The notes: generated from the sequence alone by a model not told the origin. A stretch of 8,673 nucleotides of DNA from Candidatus Saccharimonadota bacterium (GCA_020428185.1 JAGQNH010000047.1:1-8673); one strand, 5' to 3'. Shown: positions 1 through 5,300, counted from the stretch's first letter. Made by a program: numbers and translations.

Positions 1-144
1 ACCATCAAGATTCGCCTGGGCTTCCTGGTATGCTACAAAAGACCATATCGCAAATGAACCAAGACCAAGTACAGCAACACTTAGACCAATAACGGCGACC
101 ATAAGCCCAGATACGGCGCCTAATTCATTTTTACGCGAACTCAT
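1..144 (-). CDS. Small membrane protein, N-terminal part only (cut by window edge)
   Basis: A 48-codon open frame starts with ATG at 144 and runs off the left edge of the window, so the C-terminus is not seen. The visible protein has a short charged N-terminus (MSSRKNELG), then a long hydrophobic stretch at about residues 10-38, then a polar segment ending YQEAQANLDG. This fits a single membrane anchor with the N-terminus inside. No family is recognised. A type IV pilin leader was considered, but there is no G/FTLIEL-like cleavage site. The start is supported by a near-consensus promoter whose -10 ends 7 nt before the ATG. There is no Shine-Dalgarno, so translation is probably leaderless. The gene follows the methyltransferase gene at 165-689 by 20 nt but appears to be separately transcribed. 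Confidence 0.72.
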   Translation of the reverse strand, partial: MSSRKNELGAVSGLMVAVIGLSVAVLGLGSFAIWSFVAYQEAQANLDG

Positions 145-151
145 GTCCAAT

Positions 152-180
152 ATTATACTTACGCTTACGGCCGCTGTAAA
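152..180 (-). promoter_or_regulatory. Sigma70-type promoter for the membrane protein at 1-144, predicted leaderless
   Basis: On the minus strand TTTACA (plus 175-180) is followed after exactly 17 bp by a perfect TATAAT (plus 152-157). The hexamer ends 7 nt before the ATG at 144, so the expected transcription start coincides with the A of the start codon. The promoter overlaps the last codons of the upstream methyltransferase gene. Confidence 0.72.
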
Positions 181-689
181 GAGATTTTTGGATCAAATAA
201 GTACAAGTTGTGCGCATGCAATCGCTTCACCGGCTTCACGCCGCCCAAACCGGCGCCAAACGTAATACACCAAATCTTTTTGCCATGCTTCTCGACATGA
301 CTTGTCAATCTATCTGTCAGCTTATACGAATCTCTTGAGACGGAAAAAACATAGACAATTGTTGTCTCGGCGGGCAAATCAACCAACCACATATCCGCAA
401 GCCTCGTCTTCTGTCGCCCATCTCCACGTGCCAACAAGCGACTAATAACAACTAATATCGGATTCAGTTCATATCCAATTGCTCGAGCGCCAAGGCTTGT
501 AGCAAGGCGCAGTATCTGTCCATCACCCGACCCAAGATCCACCAGCACATCCTGGCTACGAATTCGGTACAATTTCGTAAGTGCCAACCGAGCGTAACGT
601 TGTTTACTCGGCAAGTATGGCGCGCCTCGAAACACAACAAACCCGAACAAAAAAAATATTCCAAAAAGCAACCAGACTATATCGTTCAT
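165..689 (-). CDS. Membrane-anchored class I SAM methyltransferase, FAM173/ATPSCKMT-like
   Basis: This 174-residue protein has a hydrophobic N-terminal anchor (about residues 5-20) followed by a compact Rossmann methyltransferase fold. Motif I is DLGSGDG at 51-57, and the acidic end of the next strand is seen in GYELNP at 72-77 (E74), as expected for S-adenosylmethionine binding. The combination of a membrane anchor, DLGSGDGQ and GYELNP resembles the FAM173 family, whose eukaryotic members methylate lysines on ATP synthase subunit c or the ADP/ATP carrier. The bacterial substrate is unknown, so a protein-lysine target in the membrane is inference only. The ATG at 689 overlaps the xseB stop as ATGA, and no clear Shine-Dalgarno is present, so translational coupling to xseB is likely. 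Its last codons carry the promoter of the next gene. Confidence 0.8.
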   Translation of the reverse strand: MNDIVWLLFGIFFLFGFVVFRGAPYLPSKQRYARLALTKLYRIRSQDVLVDLGSGDGQILRLATSLGARAIGYELNPILVVISRLLARGDGRQKTRLADMWLVDLPAETTIVYVFSVSRDSYKLTDRLTSHVEKHGKKIWCITFGAGLGGVKPVKRLHAHNLYLFDPKISLQRP

Positions 690-898
690 GCGTGTAGATC
701 TGATTGAAAGGACTGTTTAACTTGCTGAATATCATTCGCAATTGACGCAAGATCAGCCTCAATCTCATTCGCCAATTTTGCCGCTTCTTTCAACTTTTGA
801 CTTGCCTGCTCTAGTTCAAAATCATCACTTTCAAACCATGCCACAACCTTATCAAGCCGTGTAATCTTTTGCTGAATTGTTTCATTATTTTTGCTCAT
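686..898 (-). CDS. xseB: Exodeoxyribonuclease VII small subunit
   Basis: XseB is a short helical protein that binds several copies per XseA and is needed for exonuclease VII, which degrades single-stranded DNA to oligonucleotides from both ends. The 70-residue length is typical of the family. The central segment WFESDDFELEQASQKLKEA matches the family pattern of a helix, a short acidic turn with a LE-gel-Lee type signature, then a second helix. The gene starts with ATG at 898, overlapping the end of xseA by 14 nt. AAGGA lies 9 nt upstream (plus 908-912). It ends in TGA, which overlaps the ATG of the downstream methyltransferase gene. The position directly after xseA makes the assignment firm despite low sequence complexity. 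Confidence 0.9.
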   Translation of the reverse strand: MSKNNETIQQKITRLDKVVAWFESDDFELEQASQKLKEAAKLANEIEADLASIANDIQQVKQSFQSDLHA

Positions 899-1973
899 AA
901 TTTTCTATCCTTGCTCTTACCAAAGCGTTACTCGTCTCAATATCTATTATGCCGTCTTGCTTCATTTGACCTCGAATGATTGCATATCCCCTCTCGAGAA
1001 CTCTTTGCGGATCAAGCTCATTTAGTAATCGCCTAACCTGCTGTATGTACTTTTGATGGGTGTCAATCTTTTGTTCAACTATTCTTGCAGATCCCTCCAA
1101 TGTCCCCTCCAACCGCAAACGAATTGCATCCAGTGAGCCAAGAAGCTTCGGCGTAATTGACTGCACTTTTAGGCGCGAGCTCCTCACAATCTCTTTTCTA
1201 TCAGGCACAATAATCTGTGCGACATTACTTGGCGTTGCCGCTCGAACATCCGCCGCCAGATCGCATAACGAAATATCTGTCTCATGACCAATGCCCGTTA
1301 TCACTGGAATCCTACTCGCTGCAACTGCTCTCACGAGCTGTTCATCATTAAATGCTGCGAGATCATCAACACTACCTCCGCCCCTTATAAGTACTACGAT
1401 TTCAGGGAGATCTTCCAGAGTATTAAAATAATTCAACGCCCGGATAATCTGATCTGGTGCATCTGTACCCTGCACTGCAACTGCAGCAACATCAACCTTC
1501 AGGCCACTCCACCTATCATTAAGAATTTTAACAAAATCTGCATATCCTGCCGCCTGCGGACTACTGATAACCGCTATTCGTTGAGGTATATATGGCAATG
1601 TTCGTTTTCGCTCATGCGCAAATAAACCTTCTGCGTCCAATTTTGCTCGTAGTATTTCGAAACTTTTCTTAATACTTCCCTTCCCGCTCGGACGAACACC
1701 CTTGACAGTCAAACTGAACTTTCCCCATTGAGTCAACTTTGGAGTTGCGGTTACCACTACTTTCATTCCGTCTTCAATCGGAACTCGCAGCTGAAAGACC
1801 ATCATAAAGCAACCAACGCTTCCGCCCTCATCTTTCAAATCAAAAAAAACAAACTTACCTTGATTAACCTTAAAGCTAACAACCTCACCCTCTACTTCTA
1901 CAAGTGGGTACGCATAATCAAGTGTCTGATTAACAACTGCAATAAAATCACTAACGCTTAACTTTGGGGCCAT
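885..1973 (-). CDS. xseA: Exodeoxyribonuclease VII large subunit
   Basis: XseA is the catalytic subunit of exonuclease VII, a single-strand-specific nuclease of DNA repair. From the chosen start the protein has 362 residues. It has an N-terminal OB-fold (about 1-100, with VEVEGEVVSFK) and a catalytic core with ISSPQAAGYADF, RGGGS (197-201), FNDEQLVRAVAASRIPVI and GIGHETD (227-233). The C-terminus has the conserved DPQRVLERGYAIIRG. Most relatives are about 400-450 residues, so the helical segment between core and C-terminus is shortened. The usual SPTGAA motif is replaced by SPQAAG. ATG 1973 is preferred over an upstream in-frame start at 2039 because GGAGGT lies 7 nt before it and the family N-terminus begins there. 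The start overlaps the end of the UPF0104 gene by 23 nt. Confidence 0.93.
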   Translation of the reverse strand: MAPKLSVSDFIAVVNQTLDYAYPLVEVEGEVVSFKVNQGKFVFFDLKDEGGSVGCFMMVFQLRVPIEDGMKVVVTATPKLTQWGKFSLTVKGVRPSGKGSIKKSFEILRAKLDAEGLFAHERKRTLPYIPQRIAVISSPQAAGYADFVKILNDRWSGLKVDVAAVAVQGTDAPDQIIRALNYFNTLEDLPEIVVLIRGGGSVDDLAAFNDEQLVRAVAASRIPVITGIGHETDISLCDLAADVRAATPSNVAQIIVPDRKEIVRSSRLKVQSITPKLLGSLDAIRLRLEGTLEGSARIVEQKIDTHQKYIQQVRRLLNELDPQRVLERGYAIIRGQMKQDGIIDIETSNALVRARIENYEQK

Positions 1974-3000
1974 TATCGCCACCTCCGTACTTCGTAAGAG
2001 CGTACTGATAAAATACATATCCGAACGCAATTGTTCCAATCAGTATGACGACGCGAGCCAGAAGTATGCCTGCAATTGCTACATCACTCGCTATACCCGC
2101 AAACGCCAAAAATGTCACCATAATCGCTTCGTACACTCCCGCCCCACCAGGAGTTAGGACAACAAAACCAGCAACACTCGCCATACCGTACGCGATCAAA
2201 ATCGGTGCAGGATTAAACACCTCGCCGAGAGACCAAAACGCAATTAGAAACAAACCCGCATCACCAATCGTATATATCAACCCCCACAAAAACGGCACAC
2301 CTAGTAATTTCTTATCGTGTTTCAAAGCAAGAAAATCAACATGCATATCGTTAAGAAAATCTCGAATCGCGTTATACTGCAATAACTGAATTTTACGACC
2401 AAATGTGACACGACGAACTACCGCGTTACACGTCACAAAGAGCCAATTAGTAAAGATATCTATACGACGCTTGCTGCTCAATATATATACAAGCACTAAA
2501 ATAACCAAAAAAATACCGCCGAATAGTCCGGCACTCGCAAGTATAATCCAACGATTAATTGTTCCGTCTACCGTGACTGCAAACAGTGCGACCAACAACA
2601 AAGCCAAAAAAGCAATAAACGCCATGACGTGACGCACGACTTGAGCCATAGTAGCCCTGCCTGCTCCGACGCCAAGCAAATTTAAGCGCCATGACAAATA
2701 CGAAACACCGCTGACACCACCGCTCGGCAAGACGTGATTTACGAAATTTCCTTCAAGTGCGATTTTCGCAAGTTCCCAGCGCTTTGTTTTTTTCATGTGG
2801 CCTTTTCCGCGCAAATACGAAAAAATCATCTCACCACCTGAGTAGTATACAAGCACCTGTAACGGTATCATCAGCGCAAGAATCCATGGGTTTACTCGAC
2901 TCAACATTTCCCATGCGCTAAGCAGCTCTTCCCTAGATGCGAACAAAATTATTGCCAAAAGTACCACTGTTACAAGGCTTAACCATGCACGAAAAGACAT
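1951..3000 (-). CDS. Polytopic membrane protein, LPG-synthase transmembrane domain family (UPF0104)
   Basis: This 349-residue integral membrane protein has about eight predicted spans across its length. It carries the two family signatures LPSGGVSG (91-98, within a LEGNFVNHVLPSGGVSG block) and TPGGAGVYE (283-291). These mark the flippase/synthase membrane domain found in MprF, AglD and UPF0104 proteins, which act on lipid or isoprenoid-linked substrates. The cytoplasmic aminoacyl-transferase domain of full MprF is absent, so lysyl-PG synthesis cannot be claimed; lipid or glycolipid translocation is possible. ATG 3000 is preferred over an in-frame ATG at 3057 because a TATACT hexamer lies 6 nt before it. 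The longer start would also overlap the divergent gene. It is the first gene of the xseA-xseB-methyltransferase operon, and it ends in TAG 23 nt inside xseA. Confidence 0.85.
   Translation of the reverse strand: MSFRAWLSLVTVVLLAIILFASREELLSAWEMLSRVNPWILALMIPLQVLVYYSGGEMIFSYLRGKGHMKKTKRWELAKIALEGNFVNHVLPSGGVSGVSYLSWRLNLLGVGAGRATMAQVVRHVMAFIAFLALLLVALFAVTVDGTINRWIILASAGLFGGIFLVILVLVYILSSKRRIDIFTNWLFVTCNAVVRRVTFGRKIQLLQYNAIRDFLNDMHVDFLALKHDKKLLGVPFLWGLIYTIGDAGLFLIAFWSLGEVFNPAPILIAYGMASVAGFVVLTPGGAGVYEAIMVTFLAFAGIASDVAIAGILLARVVILIGTIAFGYVFYQYALTKYGGGDNGPKVKR
1981..1986 (-). promoter_or_regulatory. Shine-Dalgarno of xseA
   Basis: GGAGGT on the minus strand lies 7 nt before the ATG at 1973, inside the coding end of the UPF0104 gene. 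It decides the xseA start and supports coupled translation within the operon. Confidence 0.75.
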
Positions 3001-3006
3001 GCTTTC

Positions 3007-3016
3007 AGTATATACT
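3007..3016. promoter_or_regulatory. Palindromic shared -10 for two divergent leaderless genes
   Basis: AGTATATACT is its own reverse complement. It reads TATACT on both strands, ending 6 nt before ATG 3023 (plus) and 6 nt before ATG 3000 (minus). The whole gap between the two start codons is 22 bp, and neither gene has a Shine-Dalgarno in it. No good -35 hexamer is visible on either side, so the promoter call rests on the -10 symmetry and spacing. Confidence 0.55.
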
Positions 3017-3022
3017 AATGAT

Positions 3023-4198
3023 ATGTATATTGCGATGCTCGGTCGCCAACCCGCCATAAGTATGGCTGAACTCGAACGTACGTTTGAAGACGTGCGCTGG
3101 TTTTCTCATGATACTGCACTCATAAACACAGACAGTCTAGACATAGAGCAACTTGGCGGTACGATTAAAGCAGGACACGTCGTTCTCGATCTTCATAATT
3201 CCGATTGGCGAAAAAGCAGCATGGAGCTCGTCAAGACATACTACGCCAAATGGTCATCAGTGAGTGGGAAAATAACCCTAGGCATCAGTACATACGGCTT
3301 CACGATATCGCCACGCGACGTGCAACGAACCGGCCTAATTCTTAAATCCCAACTCAAAACTCGTGGCGTTAGCTTACGACTCGTCCCAAATGAACAAACA
3401 GCCCTAGGAACTGCCACGAGTCACCACAACAAACTGGGCCTATCGCCCAATAAAGTAGAGCTTATCGTTGTGCGTGGACATGGTGGACGAGTTATCGTTG
3501 CAGAAAGTACCGGCTCACAAAACATCACATCACTTGCCCGTCGCGATCAAGGTCGCCCTGCACGCGATGCCTTTGTCGGCATGCTCCCGCCAAAGCTTGC
3601 ACAAATCATGATAAATCTCGCACAGCCTCAACTACTAAAAACAGACGACTACACACCAACCCTTCTTGATCCATTTTGCGGAACCGGTGTCGTTTTACAA
3701 GAAGCGGCTCTTATGGGTATACGTCCCTACGGTACTGATATATCAGAAAAAATGGTTCGCTACAGCAGAGAAAACATCGAATGGCTGCAGGAAAAATTCT
3801 CCACGCATACTGCATATACAATCCATGAAGCGGATGCGATGAGCGCGGTATGGCAGCAGCCGATCGATGCAGTTGTGTGTGAAACATACCTAGGTCAACC
3901 TTTCAGCGCCCCCCCATCTCCAGAAAAACTCGAACAAGTTGTCGGAAACTGCAATCACATTATCTCTACCTTTTTAAAAAATATTGGCACCCAACTACGC
4001 CAAGGAACGATACTCTGTATAGCAATACCTGCATGGAATGATGGCAACGAGCACTTCACCCACCTACCATTAATCAAAAACCTCGGACACCTTGGCTACA
4101 CCCAAACCGAATTCGAAAATATACACGCAAAAGACCTACTCTATTACCGACCTGATCAAATTGTTGCACGAGAAATAGTAGTTCTAATAAAAAAATAA
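3023..4198 (+). CDS. THUMP/TRM11-like RNA guanosine methyltransferase family protein
   Basis: This 391-residue protein has an N-terminal RNA-binding region of THUMP type (about 1-160). A linker follows with GRPARDAFVGMLPPKLAQ, and then a Rossmann methyltransferase domain with motif I DPFCGTG (216-222) and the acidic post-I strand GTDIS. This architecture is that of TRM11/TrmG10, which methylate N2 of guanosine-10 in tRNA. Motif IV, normally D/N-P-P-Y/F, reads CETYLGQP here (around 286-293), so the usual proline pair is missing. Activity or chemistry may therefore differ. ATG 3023 is chosen over ATG 2999 because it follows a TATACT hexamer by 6 nt and gives the compact family-like N-terminus MYIAMLGRQPAIS. 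The gene is divergent from the UPF0104 operon. Its final LIKK codons overlap the U-tract of a terminator for the convergent gene. Confidence 0.82.
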   Translation: MYIAMLGRQPAISMAELERTFEDVRWFSHDTALINTDSLDIEQLGGTIKAGHVVLDLHNSDWRKSSMELVKTYYAKWSSVSGKITLGISTYGFTISPRDVQRTGLILKSQLKTRGVSLRLVPNEQTALGTATSHHNKLGLSPNKVELIVVRGHGGRVIVAESTGSQNITSLARRDQGRPARDAFVGMLPPKLAQIMINLAQPQLLKTDDYTPTLLDPFCGTGVVLQEAALMGIRPYGTDISEKMVRYSRENIEWLQEKFSTHTAYTIHEADAMSAVWQQPIDAVVCETYLGQPFSAPPSPEKLEQVVGNCNHIISTFLKNIGTQLRQGTILCIAIPAWNDGNEHFTHLPLIKNLGHLGYTQTEFENIHAKDLLYYRPDQIVAREIVVLIKK

Positions 4199-4211
4199 GG
4201 CCCTATGGGCC
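4186..4211 (-). terminator. Intrinsic terminator for the 87-residue membrane protein gene
   Basis: On the minus strand the perfect stem GGCCC-ATA-GGGCC (plus 4199-4211) is followed by TTATTTTTTTATT. The hairpin begins directly after the stop codon of the convergent methyltransferase gene, so the U-tract is the complement of that gene's last four codons and stop. Confidence 0.75.
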
Positions 4212-4219
4212 AAGTTTAT

Positions 4220-4265
4220 AGAAGTGAATCGACAGTAACATGACTTAAACTGCCGATTCACTTCT
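4220..4265. repeat. Long inverted repeat (12 bp perfect, extended to 16 pairs) between convergent genes
   Basis: AGAAGTGAATCG (4220-4231) is the exact reverse complement of 4254-4265. After one mismatch the stem continues with CAGT (4233-4236) and ACTG (4249-4252), leaving a 12-nt loop. Neither strand has a U-tract after it. It may be a 3' stabilising hairpin, a U-less terminator for the plus-strand methyltransferase gene, or a protein-binding site. Confidence 0.6.
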
Positions 4266-4275
4266 CGTGTGAGAT

Positions 4276-4539
4276 CTATTCCATCATTCTTTTGAAAATT
4301 CTCTCGACGACATCACTACTCTCTACACTGTCGTCAACAGACACATTCGGTATGATCGTTAATTGATCAGTGAATGGCCAGGAGACATTGTCACTCGTCG
4401 AAGACTCGACAACGAAACGATTGCCAGAATGCGACATATCGATTGCATAAAAGGCCGCAAAAAGCACGGCCATTAACAGTGCAATGGCACCTCCCACAAC
4501 AATGACCATCGTAGTGATTGACTTCTGAATGTACGACAC
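4276..4539 (-). CDS. Hypothetical 87-residue single-span membrane protein
   Basis: No family is recognised. The N-terminus MSYIQKSITT is followed by one hydrophobic span (about residues 11-33) and then a polar, acidic tail that ends VERIFKRMME. Serine and aspartate are frequent in that tail. The N-terminus is probably inside and the tail outside, given K6 before the span. The start is GTG at 4539, chosen because AGGAGG lies 6 nt upstream (plus 4546-4551), the best Shine-Dalgarno in the window. A promoter with TTGATT-17-TATAAT lies upstream and a strong terminator lies downstream, so this is an independent, probably well-expressed transcription unit. It has loose N-terminal similarity (M-x-Y-I, polar, basic) to the 38-residue protein next door, too short to prove paralogy. 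Confidence 0.75.
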   Translation of the reverse strand: MSYIQKSITTMVIVVGGAIALLMAVLFAAFYAIDMSHSGNRFVVESSTSDNVSWPFTDQLTIIPNVSVDDSVESSDVVERIFKRMME

Positions 4540-4579
4540 GAGTCTCCTCCTAGTTTGACAAGCTCGCCTATATATTTTA

Positions 4580-4608
4580 ATTATACAATATTATCGTTTT
4601 ATAATCAA
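4580..4608 (-). promoter_or_regulatory. Promoter of the 87-residue membrane protein gene
   Basis: Minus-strand TTGATT (plus 4603-4608), 17 bp spacer, perfect TATAAT (plus 4580-4585). The expected transcript starts near 4573, giving a leader of about 34 nt that includes the AGGAGG Shine-Dalgarno. The -35 begins only a few bases after the preceding terminator. Confidence 0.68.
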
Positions 4609-4612
4609 TTAT

Positions 4613-4652
4613 TAAAAATGGCGACTGTCGAAAACTATCCGACCGTCGCCAT
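4613..4652 (-). terminator. Intrinsic terminator of the 38-residue ORF transcript
   Basis: ATGGCGAC (4618-4625) pairs with GTCGCCAT (4645-4652). One mismatch then follows, then four more pairs (4627-4630 with 4640-4643). On the minus strand five Ts and an AT-rich tail follow the stem. The plus strand has no T-run, which fixes the direction. Confidence 0.72.
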
Positions 4653-4673
4653 ATGATTACACTAATCATCACC

Positions 4674-4790
4674 TTAGCTTATTAGCCATACCGTGATGAT
4701 AGCGAAACCTATCATCGCCACAACTACAGCGGAGACTATCAACACATTGATACCACTGTCTATATGAGGTGGCCTATTGATGTACCACAT
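4674..4790 (-). CDS. Small ORF: 38-residue single-span membrane protein
   Basis: This open frame runs from ATG 4790 to TAA 4674-4676 and encodes 38 residues. A polar N-terminus (MWYINRPPHIDSG) precedes one hydrophobic helix at residues 14-37 that ends at the C-terminus (ITVWLIS). R6 suggests an inside N-terminus and no exposed tail beyond the membrane. GAGGAG lies 5 nt before the ATG (plus 4796-4801). A TTGACA-18-TATTGT promoter lies upstream and an intrinsic terminator lies 22 nt beyond the stop. The complete expression set makes translation likely despite the small size. No homologous family is recognised, so function is unknown. The alternative is a structured small RNA with a chance ORF, since its sequence folds into strong hairpins. 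Confidence 0.66.
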   Translation of the reverse strand: MWYINRPPHIDSGINVLIVSAVVVAMIGFAIITVWLIS

Positions 4791-4833
4791 ATGCACTCCT
4801 CGCGTTCGTAACTACAAGTACATTGTCTAACGT

Positions 4834-4863
4834 ACAATACCTGCTCTGCTATTTTTTTGTCAA
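4834..4863 (-). promoter_or_regulatory. Promoter of the 38-residue ORF
   Basis: Perfect TTGACA on the minus strand (plus 4858-4863), 18 bp spacer, weaker TATTGT (plus 4834-4839). It is divergent from the rpmA promoter, with about 31 bp between the two -35 elements. An ATTGT/ACAAT inverted repeat (4822-4826, 4834-4838) overlaps the -10 and could be an operator, but it is short. Confidence 0.55.
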
Positions 4864-4894
4864 ATTTGTTTTTAGAACTTTTACTTAACAGGGG

Positions 4895-4923
4895 TTGACG
4901 TACGGGCAATTATCCTATACAAT
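4895..4923 (+). promoter_or_regulatory. Promoter of rpmA
   Basis: TTGACG (4895-4900), 17 bp spacer, TACAAT (4918-4923). The predicted start near 4930 gives a leader of about 30 nt that carries AAGGAG (4948-4953), 7 nt before the ATG. Confidence 0.75.
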
Positions 4924-4960
4924 AGTCTAGAATTTTGATACTAAATTAAGGAGTTTATTC

Positions 4961-5236
4961 ATGTCACACGTCAAAGCTGGCGGTAGTAGTAAAAACGTCC
5001 ACGACAGTCCCGGTCAACGACTTGGCGTTAAACGCTTCGGCGGTCAAAAAGTCAATGCCGGCGAAGTCCTCGTTCGCCAAACAGGTGCCACTAAGATTGC
5101 TGGCCCTGGCACATACATGAGCCGAAACTTTACGATCCATGCCGCGGTCACCGGTACTGTTAGTTTTGCAAAGGTCAAAAAGACCAAATTTACAGGCAAA
5201 TCTGTACCTCGTACTCAAGTAATGGTAAGCAATTAA
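4961..5236 (+). CDS. rpmA: 50S ribosomal protein L27
   Basis: L27 is a component of the large ribosomal subunit whose flexible N-terminus reaches the peptidyl-transferase centre. The 91-residue protein carries the family core GQRLGVKRFGGQKVNAGEVL followed by VRQTG, with a basic C-terminal region (KVKKTKFTGKSVPRTQ). The N-terminus MSHVKAGGSSKN corresponds to the common MAHKKGGGSTRN, with V for K at position 4 and A for G at position 6. There is no Firmicutes-style cleavable leader before it. ATG 4961 has AAGGAG 7 nt upstream and a strong promoter. The usual partner rplU (L21) is not next to it, and the gene is a monocistron ending in a strong terminator shared with the convergent response regulator gene. 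Confidence 0.95.
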   Translation: MSHVKAGGSSKNVHDSPGQRLGVKRFGGQKVNAGEVLVRQTGATKIAGPGTYMSRNFTIHAAVTGTVSFAKVKKTKFTGKSVPRTQVMVSN

Positions 5237-5255
5237 ATATCGCTCGTATCATACA

Positions 5256-5287
5256 ATAAATAACCCCGCATATGCGGGGTTATTTAT
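5256..5287. terminator. Bidirectional intrinsic terminator between rpmA and the response regulator gene
   Basis: A perfect 32-bp palindrome is centred between 5271 and 5272. The GC core is CCCCGCATATGCGGGG and it is flanked by ATAAATAA / TTATTTAT arms. The T-rich arm follows the stem in both directions, 19 nt after the rpmA stop and 13 nt after the response regulator stop. Confidence 0.9.
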
Positions 5288-5300
5288 GCAGTTAACATAT

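Noticed and set aside
1..144. Type IV pilin-like N-terminus
   Set aside because: No prepilin cleavage motif with Glu at position +5; only a generic hydrophobic anchor is visible.
1060..2632. Plus-strand open frames opposite xseA and the UPF0104 gene
   Set aside because: Compositionally odd translations with no domains, fully antisense to well-supported genes.
3001..3057. Longer start of the UPF0104 gene at ATG 3057 and longer start of the TRM11-like gene at ATG 2999
   Set aside because: Each would overlap the divergent gene and ignore the TATACT hexamers 6 nt before the inner ATGs; the inner starts also give family-like N-termini.
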